Positions 13,247 to 21,308 of a stretch of DNA of 27,181 bases are shown here, piece by piece. The notes beneath the pieces are model-generated. The model was not told the DNA's origin. It did not search any database and saw nothing but the letters and a program-made list of their open reading frames with translations. Numbering within the stretch: the first letter of the stretch is position 1; the number at the start of each line of letters is the position of its first letter. The stretch covers positions 1-27,181 of the forward strand of contig URIY01000024.1 of the NCBI GenBank assembly GCA_900547995.1, read 5' to 3'. This stretch comes from an uncultured Mycoplasmatota bacterium (GTDB lineage: Bacteria; Bacillota_I; Bacilli_A; RF39; UBA660). A program made the translations under genes and the position numbers.

Positions 13247-14457
13247 TGAAAAAAGTATTAGGCTGTTTTACTATTTTTATTACAATAATATGTATGAGTT
13301 TTATTTTTAATTATAATGTAAAAGCAAGTACAAATAGTAATAATAAAGTGAAAGTTTATTTATTTTATGGTGATGGTTGTCCACATTGTAAAAAAGAAAA
13401 AGAATTATTTAATGATCTTAGAAAAAAATATGGTGATAGTGTTGAATTTATTTATTACGAAGTATGGAATAATGAAGAAAATGCTAAATTAATGGATTTA
13501 ATTAAAGAAAAAATGGGTAATGATCAAAAAGGAGTTCCATATACGGTTATAGGTTCTAATGCTTATATTGGTTATAATGAAAATGTTGGATATGCAATTG
13601 AAAAAACAATTAATTCATATCTAGAAGTAGGTGATCCTGATACTGTTTCATCTATTATTAATGATAATACTGAAAATATTGATATAGATGCGATTGATGT
13701 TGATGATGGAACATTTGTTGTACCAATAATAGGTAAAATTAATGCCGCTAAGGTATCTTTACCATTAATGGCAACAGTTATAGGTTTTGTTGATGGTTTT
13801 AATCCATGTGCAATGTGGGTATTATTATTTTTACTTAGCATATTAATTGGCATGAAGAATAAAAAAAGAGCCTTTTTTCTTGGAATAACCTTTTTGGTTG
13901 CATCGGCTTCGGTTTACCTTATCTTTATGGTAGCGTGGCTTAATGTCGCTCTTTCGATGAATAGTATTATATGGATTAGAAACTTGATTGCTGTTGTTGC
14001 TCTTATTGGTGCTGCTATTAATCTTAGAAGTTTCTTCAAGAAGAGCGAAGATGGATGTACAGTTAGTGATGCGAAAAAGAAGAGAAAAATATTCGAAAAA
14101 ATAAAACATTTTACAAGTGAAAAGAGTTTTGTACTAGCAACTATTGGTATTATAACTTTAGCTGTATCAGTAAATTTAATTGAACTTGCTTGTTCAGCAG
14201 GACTACCACTTTTATTTACACAAATACTTTCATTTAACGATTTATCTTCATTTGAATATGGTCTTTATATTGGTATATATATCTTATTTTTCATGATAGA
14301 TGATTTAGTTATTTTCTTTATTGCTATGTTTACAATGAAAGTAACTGGTATATCTAATAAATATACTAAATGGTCACATTTAATTGGTGGCTTAATTATG
14401 CTTATTATAGGTATTCTATTACTTGTAAAACCAGGGGTTTTAATGTTTAATATGTAA
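13246..14457 (+). CDS. Thioredoxin-like domain fused to CcdA/DsbD-type membrane domain
   Basis: A 403-residue protein. An N-terminal hydrophobic signal/anchor (about 5-27) is followed by an extracellular thioredoxin-like domain with CPHC (45-48) and GVPYTV near 97. A six-segment membrane domain then runs from about 175 to 400 with the two transmembrane cysteines typical of CcdA/DsbD: C188 in FNPCAMW and C316 in IELACSAG. Such proteins pass electrons from cytoplasmic thioredoxin across the membrane to reduce extracytoplasmic thiols. The domain order, thioredoxin first, is the reverse of DsbD's C-terminal thioredoxin. ATG at 13246 overlaps the previous stop; AAGGA lies at 13232-13236. An extracytoplasmic thiol partner is not visible in the window. 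Confidence 0.88.
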   Translation: MKKVLGCFTIFITIICMSFIFNYNVKASTNSNNKVKVYLFYGDGCPHCKKEKELFNDLRKKYGDSVEFIYYEVWNNEENAKLMDLIKEKMGNDQKGVPYTVIGSNAYIGYNENVGYAIEKTINSYLEVGDPDTVSSIINDNTENIDIDAIDVDDGTFVVPIIGKINAAKVSLPLMATVIGFVDGFNPCAMWVLLFLLSILIGMKNKKRAFFLGITFLVASASVYLIFMVAWLNVALSMNSIIWIRNLIAVVALIGAAINLRSFFKKSEDGCTVSDAKKKRKIFEKIKHFTSEKSFVLATIGIITLAVSVNLIELACSAGLPLLFTQILSFNDLSSFEYGLYIGIYILFFMIDDLVIFFIAMFTMKVTGISNKYTKWSHLIGGLIMLIIGILLLVKPGVLMFNM

Positions 14458-14471
14458 AGGATGATGAATAT

Positions 14472-14948
14472 ATGAAAAAAATAATTAAAATAAGTTGTAT
14501 AGTTGTAATTTCAATTTTAGTTTTATGGTTATCTTTATATTTAGTAGATAATGCTCGTTATAGAAAAGGAGATAAACCATTATTTACTTTAAAAACAAAA
14601 AACTATCTTTTCTTTGACGGTAAAGTTACGGAATATGATTCTTTACTTTATAAAATGATTGTATATAATCGAAAAAGTATGAAAGAGACAAGTTTTAAAG
14701 CTATATGGAAAAAGATTATTAATAATTCTAATAATATATATTTAACATATAAAAATAAGGATAAGTGTGATAATTCATCGTATACTTTTTATGAAGATGA
14801 AAATTATAAATACAATTTAGAATGTAAATATGAATATGATGTAAATTATAATGGTAAAAAGTATAGTATTAAGGATGCTCTTGATAAAAAGATACTAACA
14901 ATTGATGAATTAGAAGAATATATTGCTTTTGATAAACAAGAAAAATAA
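14472..14948 (+). CDS. Membrane-anchored protein, unknown function
   Basis: A 158-residue protein with one N-terminal membrane segment (about 5-26) and a lysine/tyrosine-rich extracytoplasmic domain. The only cysteines outside the membrane segment, in DKCDNSS and LECKYEY, are about 24 residues apart. They could form a disulfide, which would fit its position directly after the thiol-transfer gene. I recognise no family. It lies 14 bp after the fusion gene and 14 bp before priA. Confidence 0.7.
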   Translation: MKKIIKISCIVVISILVLWLSLYLVDNARYRKGDKPLFTLKTKNYLFFDGKVTEYDSLLYKMIVYNRKSMKETSFKAIWKKIINNSNNIYLTYKNKDKCDNSSYTFYEDENYKYNLECKYEYDVNYNGKKYSIKDALDKKILTIDELEEYIAFDKQEK

Positions 14949-14962
14949 AAGATGGTGATACT

Positions 14963-17131
14963 TTGATTGCTGAGGTTTTAGTAGAAATTCCTATAAATGG
15001 TATTAATAAAACGTTTTCTTATTTAGTTCCAGATGAACTAAGGACAAATATAAAAAAAGGAATGAGAGTTTTAGTACCATTTGGTAATAAGAATATAGAA
15101 GGATTTATTTTAAATATCAATGAAGAGGTAAATGCCAATTTTGAACTTAAAAATATTATTAGCATTTCGGATAATGAAATAATCTTAAATGAAGAACTTT
15201 TAAATCTTGGAAAATATATATGTAATAAGACTTTTTGTAGTTTAATTAAAGCTTACCAAACAATGTTACCGGTTGGAATAAAAGCAAGTTCTAAGAAAAA
15301 CTTAAATAAAAAATATGAAACATATATTAAGTTAAATGATAATATAGATGAAAATGCTTTTAAGGGAAAAAGTCTAGAAATAATACAAAGTATCGTAAAA
15401 AATAAAATAGTTTTAAAAAAAGATTTAAAATTAATTTCTCCATCTGCTCTAAAAACACTATTAGATAAAAAAATTTTAATAGAAATAAAAAAAGAAGTTT
15501 ATCGTTTAGATGAAAAATATGATAGAAAAGATAGTTGTATTACTTTAACTGATAAACAAAAAAACGTTGTTGATAAGGTTTTGAAGAAAAAAGATGAGTT
15601 TATGCCTTTTTTATTACATGGTGTAACAGGATCAGGTAAAACAGAGGTTTATATTAATGTAGTAGAAAAGATAGTAAGTGATGGAAAAGAAGCTATTATT
15701 CTTGTACCAGAAATAAGCCTTACGCCACAAGTTATTTCCAAGTTTAAAAGTAAATTTGGGGATATTGTTGCGGTTCTTCATAGTGGCCTTAGTGATGGTG
15801 AAAAATATGATGAATGGCGGAAAATAATTCGAAAAGAAGTATCAATTGTTATTGGTGCTAGAAGTGCTATCTTTGCTCCTTTTGAAAATATTGGTGCTAT
15901 CATTATAGATGAAGAACATTCAGACACATATAAACAAGAAAATACTCCTAGATATAATGCTATTGATATGGCTTTATATAGAGCAAAATATCATAAATGT
16001 CCAATTATGCTTGGCAGTGCAACACCATCAATAGATAGTTATACTAAAGCCAAAATGGGATTATATGAATTACTAGAATTAAATGAGAGAATTAATAAAA
16101 AATTACCTAAAGTAACGCTGGTTGATATGAAAAATGAAATAGAATCGGGTAATAAAATATTTTCTAGATTGCTTAAAATGAAATTAAAAGAATGTTTGGA
16201 AAATGATAAACAGGCCATTATATTATTAAATAGAAGAGGGTATGCTACTAGCATTACATGTCATAATTGTGGCTATAAAGCTGTATGCCCTAAATGCGAG
16301 ATACCACTTACGTATCATAAACATGGCAATTATTTAGAGTGTCATTATTGTGGATATAAAACATATAAGCCAGCAAAATGTCCGAATTGTAATAGTACGG
16401 ATATTAATGAATTTGGTCTTGGAACAGAAAAGTTGGAAGAAGAGATTATAAATAATTTTGAAGGTGTGAAAACAATTAGGATGGATGTTGATACAACAAG
16501 CAGAAAGGGTAGTCATGCACGCATTATTAATGATTTTCAAAATAAAAAGTATAATGTTTTAATTGGTACACAAATGGTTGCTAAAGGTTTAGATTTTGAG
16601 AATGTTACACTTGTTGGTGTCATAAATGCTGATGCTAGTTTAAATATTCCTGATTATAGGAGCGCTGAGAGAACCTTTGATTTACTTAGCCAGGTATCTG
16701 GTCGAGCAGGACGTGGAAAACTAGATGGTGAGGTAATTTTACAAGGTTTTAATATGGATCATTATAGTATTCTTGCAGCAAGTATTCATGATTATAAAGC
16801 ATTTTATAATAAAGAATTACAAATTAGAAAAAAACTTGATTATCCTCCATATTATAATCTTTGTTTAATAAAGACTAGTTCGAAAGATATTGATGCCTTA
16901 AATAATGAAAATGATAAAATTATTAGTTATTTAAGAAATAAAATGAAAGATTGTATTATACTTGGTCCATCTATGGCAAGTATTCCTAGAATTAATAATA
17001 TTTATTATATGCAAATTATTATTAAATACAAAAATATTAAAACAATATATGATAGTTTAATATTTATATCAAGAGAATATCAAAAAAAGAAGGTTAAACT
17101 TGAAATAGATATTAATCCTTACCATATATAA
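14963..17131 (+). CDS. priA: Primosomal replication restart helicase PriA
   Basis: A 722-residue SF2 helicase that reloads the replisome at collapsed forks (E. coli PriA is 732). The N-terminal DNA-binding region is followed by Walker A GVTGSGKT (220-227), DEEH (316-319) and LLNRRGYA. Eight zinc cysteines (433, 436, 442, 445, 460, 463, 473, 476) bind two zinc ions. QMVAKGLDF and QVSGRAGRG are the helicase motifs V and VI. It starts with TTG, preceded by GGTG (14954-14957). It is followed by fmt 25 bp later, a common Bacillota order. SSB's normal PriA-recruiting tip is altered in this genome (see ssb). Confidence 0.97.
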   Translation: MIAEVLVEIPINGINKTFSYLVPDELRTNIKKGMRVLVPFGNKNIEGFILNINEEVNANFELKNIISISDNEIILNEELLNLGKYICNKTFCSLIKAYQTMLPVGIKASSKKNLNKKYETYIKLNDNIDENAFKGKSLEIIQSIVKNKIVLKKDLKLISPSALKTLLDKKILIEIKKEVYRLDEKYDRKDSCITLTDKQKNVVDKVLKKKDEFMPFLLHGVTGSGKTEVYINVVEKIVSDGKEAIILVPEISLTPQVISKFKSKFGDIVAVLHSGLSDGEKYDEWRKIIRKEVSIVIGARSAIFAPFENIGAIIIDEEHSDTYKQENTPRYNAIDMALYRAKYHKCPIMLGSATPSIDSYTKAKMGLYELLELNERINKKLPKVTLVDMKNEIESGNKIFSRLLKMKLKECLENDKQAIILLNRRGYATSITCHNCGYKAVCPKCEIPLTYHKHGNYLECHYCGYKTYKPAKCPNCNSTDINEFGLGTEKLEEEIINNFEGVKTIRMDVDTTSRKGSHARIINDFQNKKYNVLIGTQMVAKGLDFENVTLVGVINADASLNIPDYRSAERTFDLLSQVSGRAGRGKLDGEVILQGFNMDHYSILAASIHDYKAFYNKELQIRKKLDYPPYYNLCLIKTSSKDIDALNNENDKIISYLRNKMKDCIILGPSMASIPRINNIYYMQIIIKYKNIKTIYDSLIFISREYQKKKVKLEIDINPYHI

Positions 17132-17156
17132 AATATAATACGAAGAGGTGGAATTT

Positions 17157-18122
17157 ATGAATTTAGAAGATTTAAAAGTAGAAAAAGAATTAAAGATTAT
17201 TTATATGGGGACACCTGATTTTAGTGCAACTATTTTATCTGGGTTACTTAAAAAATATAAAATTAGGGCTATTGTTACACAGCCTGATAGACCATCTGGT
17301 AGAGGTGATATGGTCCATTATTCACCAGTAAAAAAACTTGCTATTGAAAATGCTATTTTAACTCTTCAGCCAGAAAAAATAAAAGATGCTATTGATGAAA
17401 TATTAGCACTAGAGCCTGATTTAATTATTACATGTGCTTATGGTCAAATTTTACCTAAAGAAATATTAGATTATCCAAGATTAGGTTGTATAAATGTTCA
17501 TGCTTCATTACTTCCTAAACTTCGTGGTGGTGCTCCTATTCATAGAGCCATAATTAATGGATATAAAGAAACAGGTGTTACGATTATGTATATGGATGAG
17601 CGCATGGATGAAGGGGATATTATTTCATCTGAAAGCCTTCCTATAAATGATAATGATACTGCTGAAATGCTTCATGATAAACTTATGGTTATTGGTAGAG
17701 ATTTGCTTCTAAAAACATTACCTAGTATTTTGGATGGAACAAATAGTAGAACTAAACAAGATGATAGCAAGGCAACATATGGCTTTGTTATTAAAAGAGA
17801 AGATGAAAAATTAGATTTTTCTAAGACACAAAAAGAAGTATATAACAAGATTAGAGGATTAAATTCATGGCCAGGAGCATATTGTCAGTTTGAAGGTAAA
17901 ATTATTAAGGTTTGGGAATGTTACAAGACCGATAATTATTTTGGCGAGAAAATAGATGGTGAAATAACGAATATTTATAAAGATGGAATTGGTGTAAAGG
18001 TTTCCAATGGGGAAATAGTTTTAACAGTAATTCAACCTGAAGGAAAGAAAAGAATGCTTGCTACTGATTTTGTTAATGGTATGGCAAATAAGGAATCAAT
18101 TATAGGAAAAATTTTTAGTTAG
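17157..18122 (+). CDS. fmt: Methionyl-tRNA formyltransferase
   Basis: A 321-residue enzyme that formylates initiator Met-tRNA using 10-formyl-tetrahydrofolate. The N-terminal Rossmann domain includes YMGTPDFSA, the catalytic Asn-His in INVHASLLP (N113, H115), LRGGAPIHRAI and MDEGDI. The C-terminal OB-like domain binds tRNA and includes RGLNSWPGA. The ATG at 17157 is preferred to the in-frame GTG at 17148, which lies inside the ribosome binding site AGAGGTGG (17144-17151). An N-terminal extension of about 13 residues precedes the usual start of the fold. It follows priA as in other Bacillota, but def is absent. Confidence 0.97.
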   Translation: MNLEDLKVEKELKIIYMGTPDFSATILSGLLKKYKIRAIVTQPDRPSGRGDMVHYSPVKKLAIENAILTLQPEKIKDAIDEILALEPDLIITCAYGQILPKEILDYPRLGCINVHASLLPKLRGGAPIHRAIINGYKETGVTIMYMDERMDEGDIISSESLPINDNDTAEMLHDKLMVIGRDLLLKTLPSILDGTNSRTKQDDSKATYGFVIKREDEKLDFSKTQKEVYNKIRGLNSWPGAYCQFEGKIIKVWECYKTDNYFGEKIDGEITNIYKDGIGVKVSNGEIVLTVIQPEGKKRMLATDFVNGMANKESIIGKIFS

Positions 18123-18129
18123 GTGGACT

Positions 18130-18882
18130 ATGGAAGAAGAAAGTAATAATAAGCAAAAGAAAAATAGATTAAAAGATATTAAAGAATTTTTATCGGATAA
18201 AAAAAATAAAGCTATTGTTAAACTTATAATCTATTTAATATTTTTTATATTTGTTATAATTTATATTAGAGTTATGAATTATAGGGCAAACAATTATACT
18301 AAAAAAATTGATCCAGATGAAATAATTGAATTACCAAAAACAATTACAAATAAAGTTTCTCTTTTAAAAGATGCTAAAAATTATAAATTTAGATATGAGG
18401 TAAATGTAATTGATGATAATGTAAATACTAATTATATTATTGATGGTAAAAGATATAATGATAAATATTATTTTAGTATTACTGATAATGAAATCAGTAC
18501 AAACTATTATTATGAAAGTAATAGTAATAAATTGTATTTAATTAAAGATGAAATAAAAGAAGAAATAAACTCAAATAATATAATAGATTTATCCTTATAT
18601 AGAATAAACAACATATATAATTATTTATATAATGCAACATATAATTATAAACAAGAAAATGCTGATGGAAATGTTTTAATAAATTCATCATTACCAATAT
18701 CTAAGTTTTATGAATTAAATAAAATAGATAGAATAGTAGCTGAGAATATAATTATAGAAACAACAGAAAATGACGATACTGTAAAGGTAGCACTTAATAC
18801 TAGTAATGTAGATATTGATAATTTTAATATTATTAATATTTACATTAGTGATTTTAATAAAATAGAAGATTTTGTATACTAA
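18130..18882 (+). CDS. Single-pass membrane protein, unknown function
   Basis: A 250-residue protein with a basic N-terminus, one membrane segment (about 28-47) and a ~200-residue extracytoplasmic domain rich in Asn, Tyr and Ile. Repeated beta-strand-like patterns (RYEVNVIDD, NTNYIIDGKRY, YYFSITDNE) suggest a beta-sandwich or lipocalin-like fold; I recognise no family. It is the last gene of the operon: AGGTGG (18121-18126) precedes the ATG and the stop is followed by a strong terminator. Confidence 0.75.
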   Translation: MEEESNNKQKKNRLKDIKEFLSDKKNKAIVKLIIYLIFFIFVIIYIRVMNYRANNYTKKIDPDEIIELPKTITNKVSLLKDAKNYKFRYEVNVIDDNVNTNYIIDGKRYNDKYYFSITDNEISTNYYYESNSNKLYLIKDEIKEEINSNNIIDLSLYRINNIYNYLYNATYNYKQENADGNVLINSSLPISKFYELNKIDRIVAENIIIETTENDDTVKVALNTSNVDIDNFNIINIYISDFNKIEDFVY

Positions 18883-18883
18883 G

Positions 18884-18910
18884 AATCACCTTATTTGGTG
18901 ATTTTTTTTT
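18884..18910 (+). terminator. Terminator of the desulfurase-priA-fmt operon
   Basis: AATCACC (18884-18890) pairs perfectly with GGTGATT (18897-18903), 6-nt loop, then a T-run to 18910. Confidence 0.9.
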
Positions 18911-18911
18911 G

Positions 18912-18946
18912 ATAATAAAAAAGAACAAGTTTTATTTATCTTGTTC
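18912..18946 (-). terminator. Terminator of the pilB-like gene
   Basis: On the minus strand GAACAAG (18946-18940) pairs with CTTGTTC (18929-18923), followed by TTTTTTATT. It overlaps the stop codon of the ATPase gene. Confidence 0.8.
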
Positions 18947-20689
18947 ATTATATCTTTTTAAACCTCTTTTATATTCATTAATAAAATTAATTGTATCACT
19001 TAACCCATAATCATCAAATTCTTCTTTAGGTTCTTCCTTTTTAATAGGTTTTTCGATTGTCTTTTTTTCTTCATTTATGTTGTTTTCTTTAATTGGTACT
19101 TGTTGTTTAGCCAAAAGTTGTTGTGCTTCAGCAAGGAATGATTCTAAATTAGTACTTCTTCTTTTAATTTCATTTTCCTCATTGATATTTTTTTCTTCTT
19201 TATTATCAAGAGAAATATTTTCAGGATTTGGTATTTCTTCTTTAATAGGTCTATTGAAATTAAATTCTCTTTTTATTTTAGGTACATCAGGGGTACTATT
19301 AACTTTATTTATTGTATTATCAATTTCTTTTGTACTTATAGGTTCATTGATAACCTTTTTAGTATCTTTTTTTATTTCTTCCAAAGAAGGCTTTTTCTCT
19401 TCTTCTTTTGATGTGCTTCCTTGATTATTAGAATCAGTAGTAGAATTCTTACTAATGTTAGTTTCATTAATAGCGTTTTCAAGTCCATGGCCACCATGTA
19501 AATCCTCATCATCAAGTTCAATTAATTTTAAAATTTCTTCAAATGTAGTTTGTCCTTCTAATACTTTTTCAAGACCATCTTGTAAAAGGGTAGTTACATC
19601 ATTTTTATAAACTAATTCACGTAAAGCATCTTTTCTTACATTATTACTGATAGCATCTTTAATATCTTGATTAATTAGCAATACTTCATGAATGGCAATT
19701 CTTCCTTTAAATCCATTACTACATTCTTCACAACCTTCTGTTGTATATAACTCAGTAATATTTTTTCCTAAAACTCTTTTAAATAAATCTTTTTCATATT
19801 CATTTGCAGGTCTTAATTTACGGCAATGTGGACATAATTTACGGGCAAGCTTTTGTGATATAATTCCTGCAAGAGCACTTGATAATAAGTATCTTTCAAC
19901 ATCCATATCAAGTAAACGCTCAATGGTATTTAATGAATTATTGGTGTGAATTGTAGATAATACTAAGTGTCCTGTAATAGAAGCACGTACAGCAATTCTG
20001 GCTGTTTCAGTATCACGAATTTCTCCAATCATTATAATGTTAGGGTCTTGACGTAAAATAGAACGTAAGGCTGTTGCAAAAGTTAAACCAATTTCACTAT
20101 TTGTTTGAACTTGGTTGACACCTTCAATATTCATTTCAATTGGGTCCTCAACAGTTATAATATTAGTATCTTCTTTATTTAATCTCTGTAAAATAGAGTA
20201 AACAGTTGTTGATTTACCAGTACCAGTCGCACCAGTTACTAGTATAATACCATTAGGAATGCTAATCATATGTAAAACTTTTTTTAAATTGCTTTCACTA
20301 AATCCTAAACTATCAATACCTTTAATACTCATAGAATAGTCCATAATACGGATAACAATCTTTTCACCTAAATTAGTAGGTAAAGCAGAAACACGGAGAT
20401 CCAAATTAACTCCTTCAATATTTCCCTTGATTGCTCCATCTTGAGGTAATCTTGATTCTGTGATGTTCATTTCTGATAAGATTTTAACACGAGTAACAAG
20501 ATTTTTCTTTATATCATTAGGAACTTCTGTATAATCAATTAATTCTCCATCAATTCTTATTCTAATTTTCATAAATTTTTCATGAGGATCAAAGTGAATA
20601 TCACTGGCACCTCTTTTTGATGCATCTATAAGTATTTCATTTACTATATCAACAACAGGCATTTTATCATAATCAAATTTTTTTAACAT
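18932..20689 (-). CDS. Type IV pilus/type II secretion assembly ATPase (PilB/GspE-like)
   Basis: A 585-residue hexameric secretion ATPase that powers pilin assembly. It has ASDIHFDP near 28-35, Walker A GATGTGKST (153-161), the Asp box ITVEDPIE, Walker B IIMIGEIRD (218-226), a His box around HLVLSTIHTN, and a CPHC/CEEC zinc clasp (286, 289, 320, 323). The usual N-terminal GspE_N domain is missing, as in ComGA. The ATPase fold ends near residue 392. Residues 395-585 are a long K/E/N-rich, probably disordered tail ending in a more ordered segment (FDDYGLSDTINFINEYKRG). It diverges from two pseudopilin genes. GGGG (20698-20701) precedes the ATG. Confidence 0.93.
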   Translation of the reverse strand: MLKKFDYDKMPVVDIVNEILIDASKRGASDIHFDPHEKFMKIRIRIDGELIDYTEVPNDIKKNLVTRVKILSEMNITESRLPQDGAIKGNIEGVNLDLRVSALPTNLGEKIVIRIMDYSMSIKGIDSLGFSESNLKKVLHMISIPNGIILVTGATGTGKSTTVYSILQRLNKEDTNIITVEDPIEMNIEGVNQVQTNSEIGLTFATALRSILRQDPNIIMIGEIRDTETARIAVRASITGHLVLSTIHTNNSLNTIERLLDMDVERYLLSSALAGIISQKLARKLCPHCRKLRPANEYEKDLFKRVLGKNITELYTTEGCEECSNGFKGRIAIHEVLLINQDIKDAISNNVRKDALRELVYKNDVTTLLQDGLEKVLEGQTTFEEILKLIELDDEDLHGGHGLENAINETNISKNSTTDSNNQGSTSKEEEKKPSLEEIKKDTKKVINEPISTKEIDNTINKVNSTPDVPKIKREFNFNRPIKEEIPNPENISLDNKEEKNINEENEIKRRSTNLESFLAEAQQLLAKQQVPIKENNINEEKKTIEKPIKKEEPKEEFDDYGLSDTINFINEYKRGLKRYNEQDK

Positions 20690-20711
20690 TATTTCATCCC
20701 CTTATTCTTAA

Positions 20712-20761
20712 TTAGGACTAGCATTTATCCTAAATATATTATATAATACAATTAGGATAAA
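20712..20761. promoter_or_regulatory. Divergent pilus promoter region with TTAGGA operator-like sites
   Basis: Three half-sites: TTAGGA (20712-20717), TCCTAA (20728-20733) and TTAGGA (20752-20757). The last two belong to a perfect 10-bp inverted repeat, TTTATCCTAA (20724-20733) / TTAGGATAAA (20752-20761), around an 18-bp centre. That centre holds overlapping -10 boxes for both directions: TATAAT (20742-20747, plus) and ATTATA (20738-20743, TATAAT on the minus strand). The palindrome arms fall where a regulator would block or replace -35 contacts, and no good -35 boxes are seen, which suggests an activator or repressor of the pilus genes. Confidence 0.6.
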
Positions 20762-20784
20762 AAACAAGTAAGAAGGGGAATTTT

Positions 20785-21306
20785 ATGAAAAAACTTGACA
20801 GTAAAGGTTTTCTTTTAACAGAATTATTAGTAACGGCAACACTTGTATCAACAGTGTTAATCTTTTTGTATACACAATTTTACACAATTAAAAGGAGTTA
20901 TGACACAAGTTTTAAGTATAACACTGTAAATGGATTATATGCACTTTCTAATGTGAGATCATTTCTTGAGGAAAATGATATATATATTCTTACACAAGGA
21001 TTAAATACAACGTCGTATATTGACTTAAAAAATGGTAATTTACAAACAGCTAATACAACATATTTTAATGAATTAATGACAGGATTAAATATTAAATATT
21101 TGATATTTACTAATCAAAATATTGATAATTTAATCAACCAAATTAATAACGGAACAGCACTTAATTCTGATACAAATGAATATGAAGATTTAAAAAAATT
21201 TATTAAACGAATTGATTTTGATAATAAAGATACAAGTAATAATTATCGTATAATTGCTGAGTTTAATGATAATACATTTGCTTCTATCTTAGTAGGAGGG
21301 GAATAA
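20785..21306 (+). CDS. Type IV pseudopilin
   Basis: A 173-residue prepilin. After a short basic leader the prepilin-peptidase site is KG/FLLTELLV (cut after G8; E at +5 of the mature protein), followed by a ~20-residue hydrophobic helix. The rest is a soluble domain without cysteines, probably alpha/beta. It is too large for a ComGC-like major pilin and fits a minor or pseudopilin. GGGG (20775-20778) precedes the ATG. The next pseudopilin starts two bases after its stop. Processing would need a prepilin peptidase that is not in this window. Confidence 0.85.
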   Translation: MKKLDSKGFLLTELLVTATLVSTVLIFLYTQFYTIKRSYDTSFKYNTVNGLYALSNVRSFLEENDIYILTQGLNTTSYIDLKNGNLQTANTTYFNELMTGLNIKYLIFTNQNIDNLINQINNGTALNSDTNEYEDLKKFIKRIDFDNKDTSNNYRIIAEFNDNTFASILVGGE

Positions 21307-21308
21307 TT

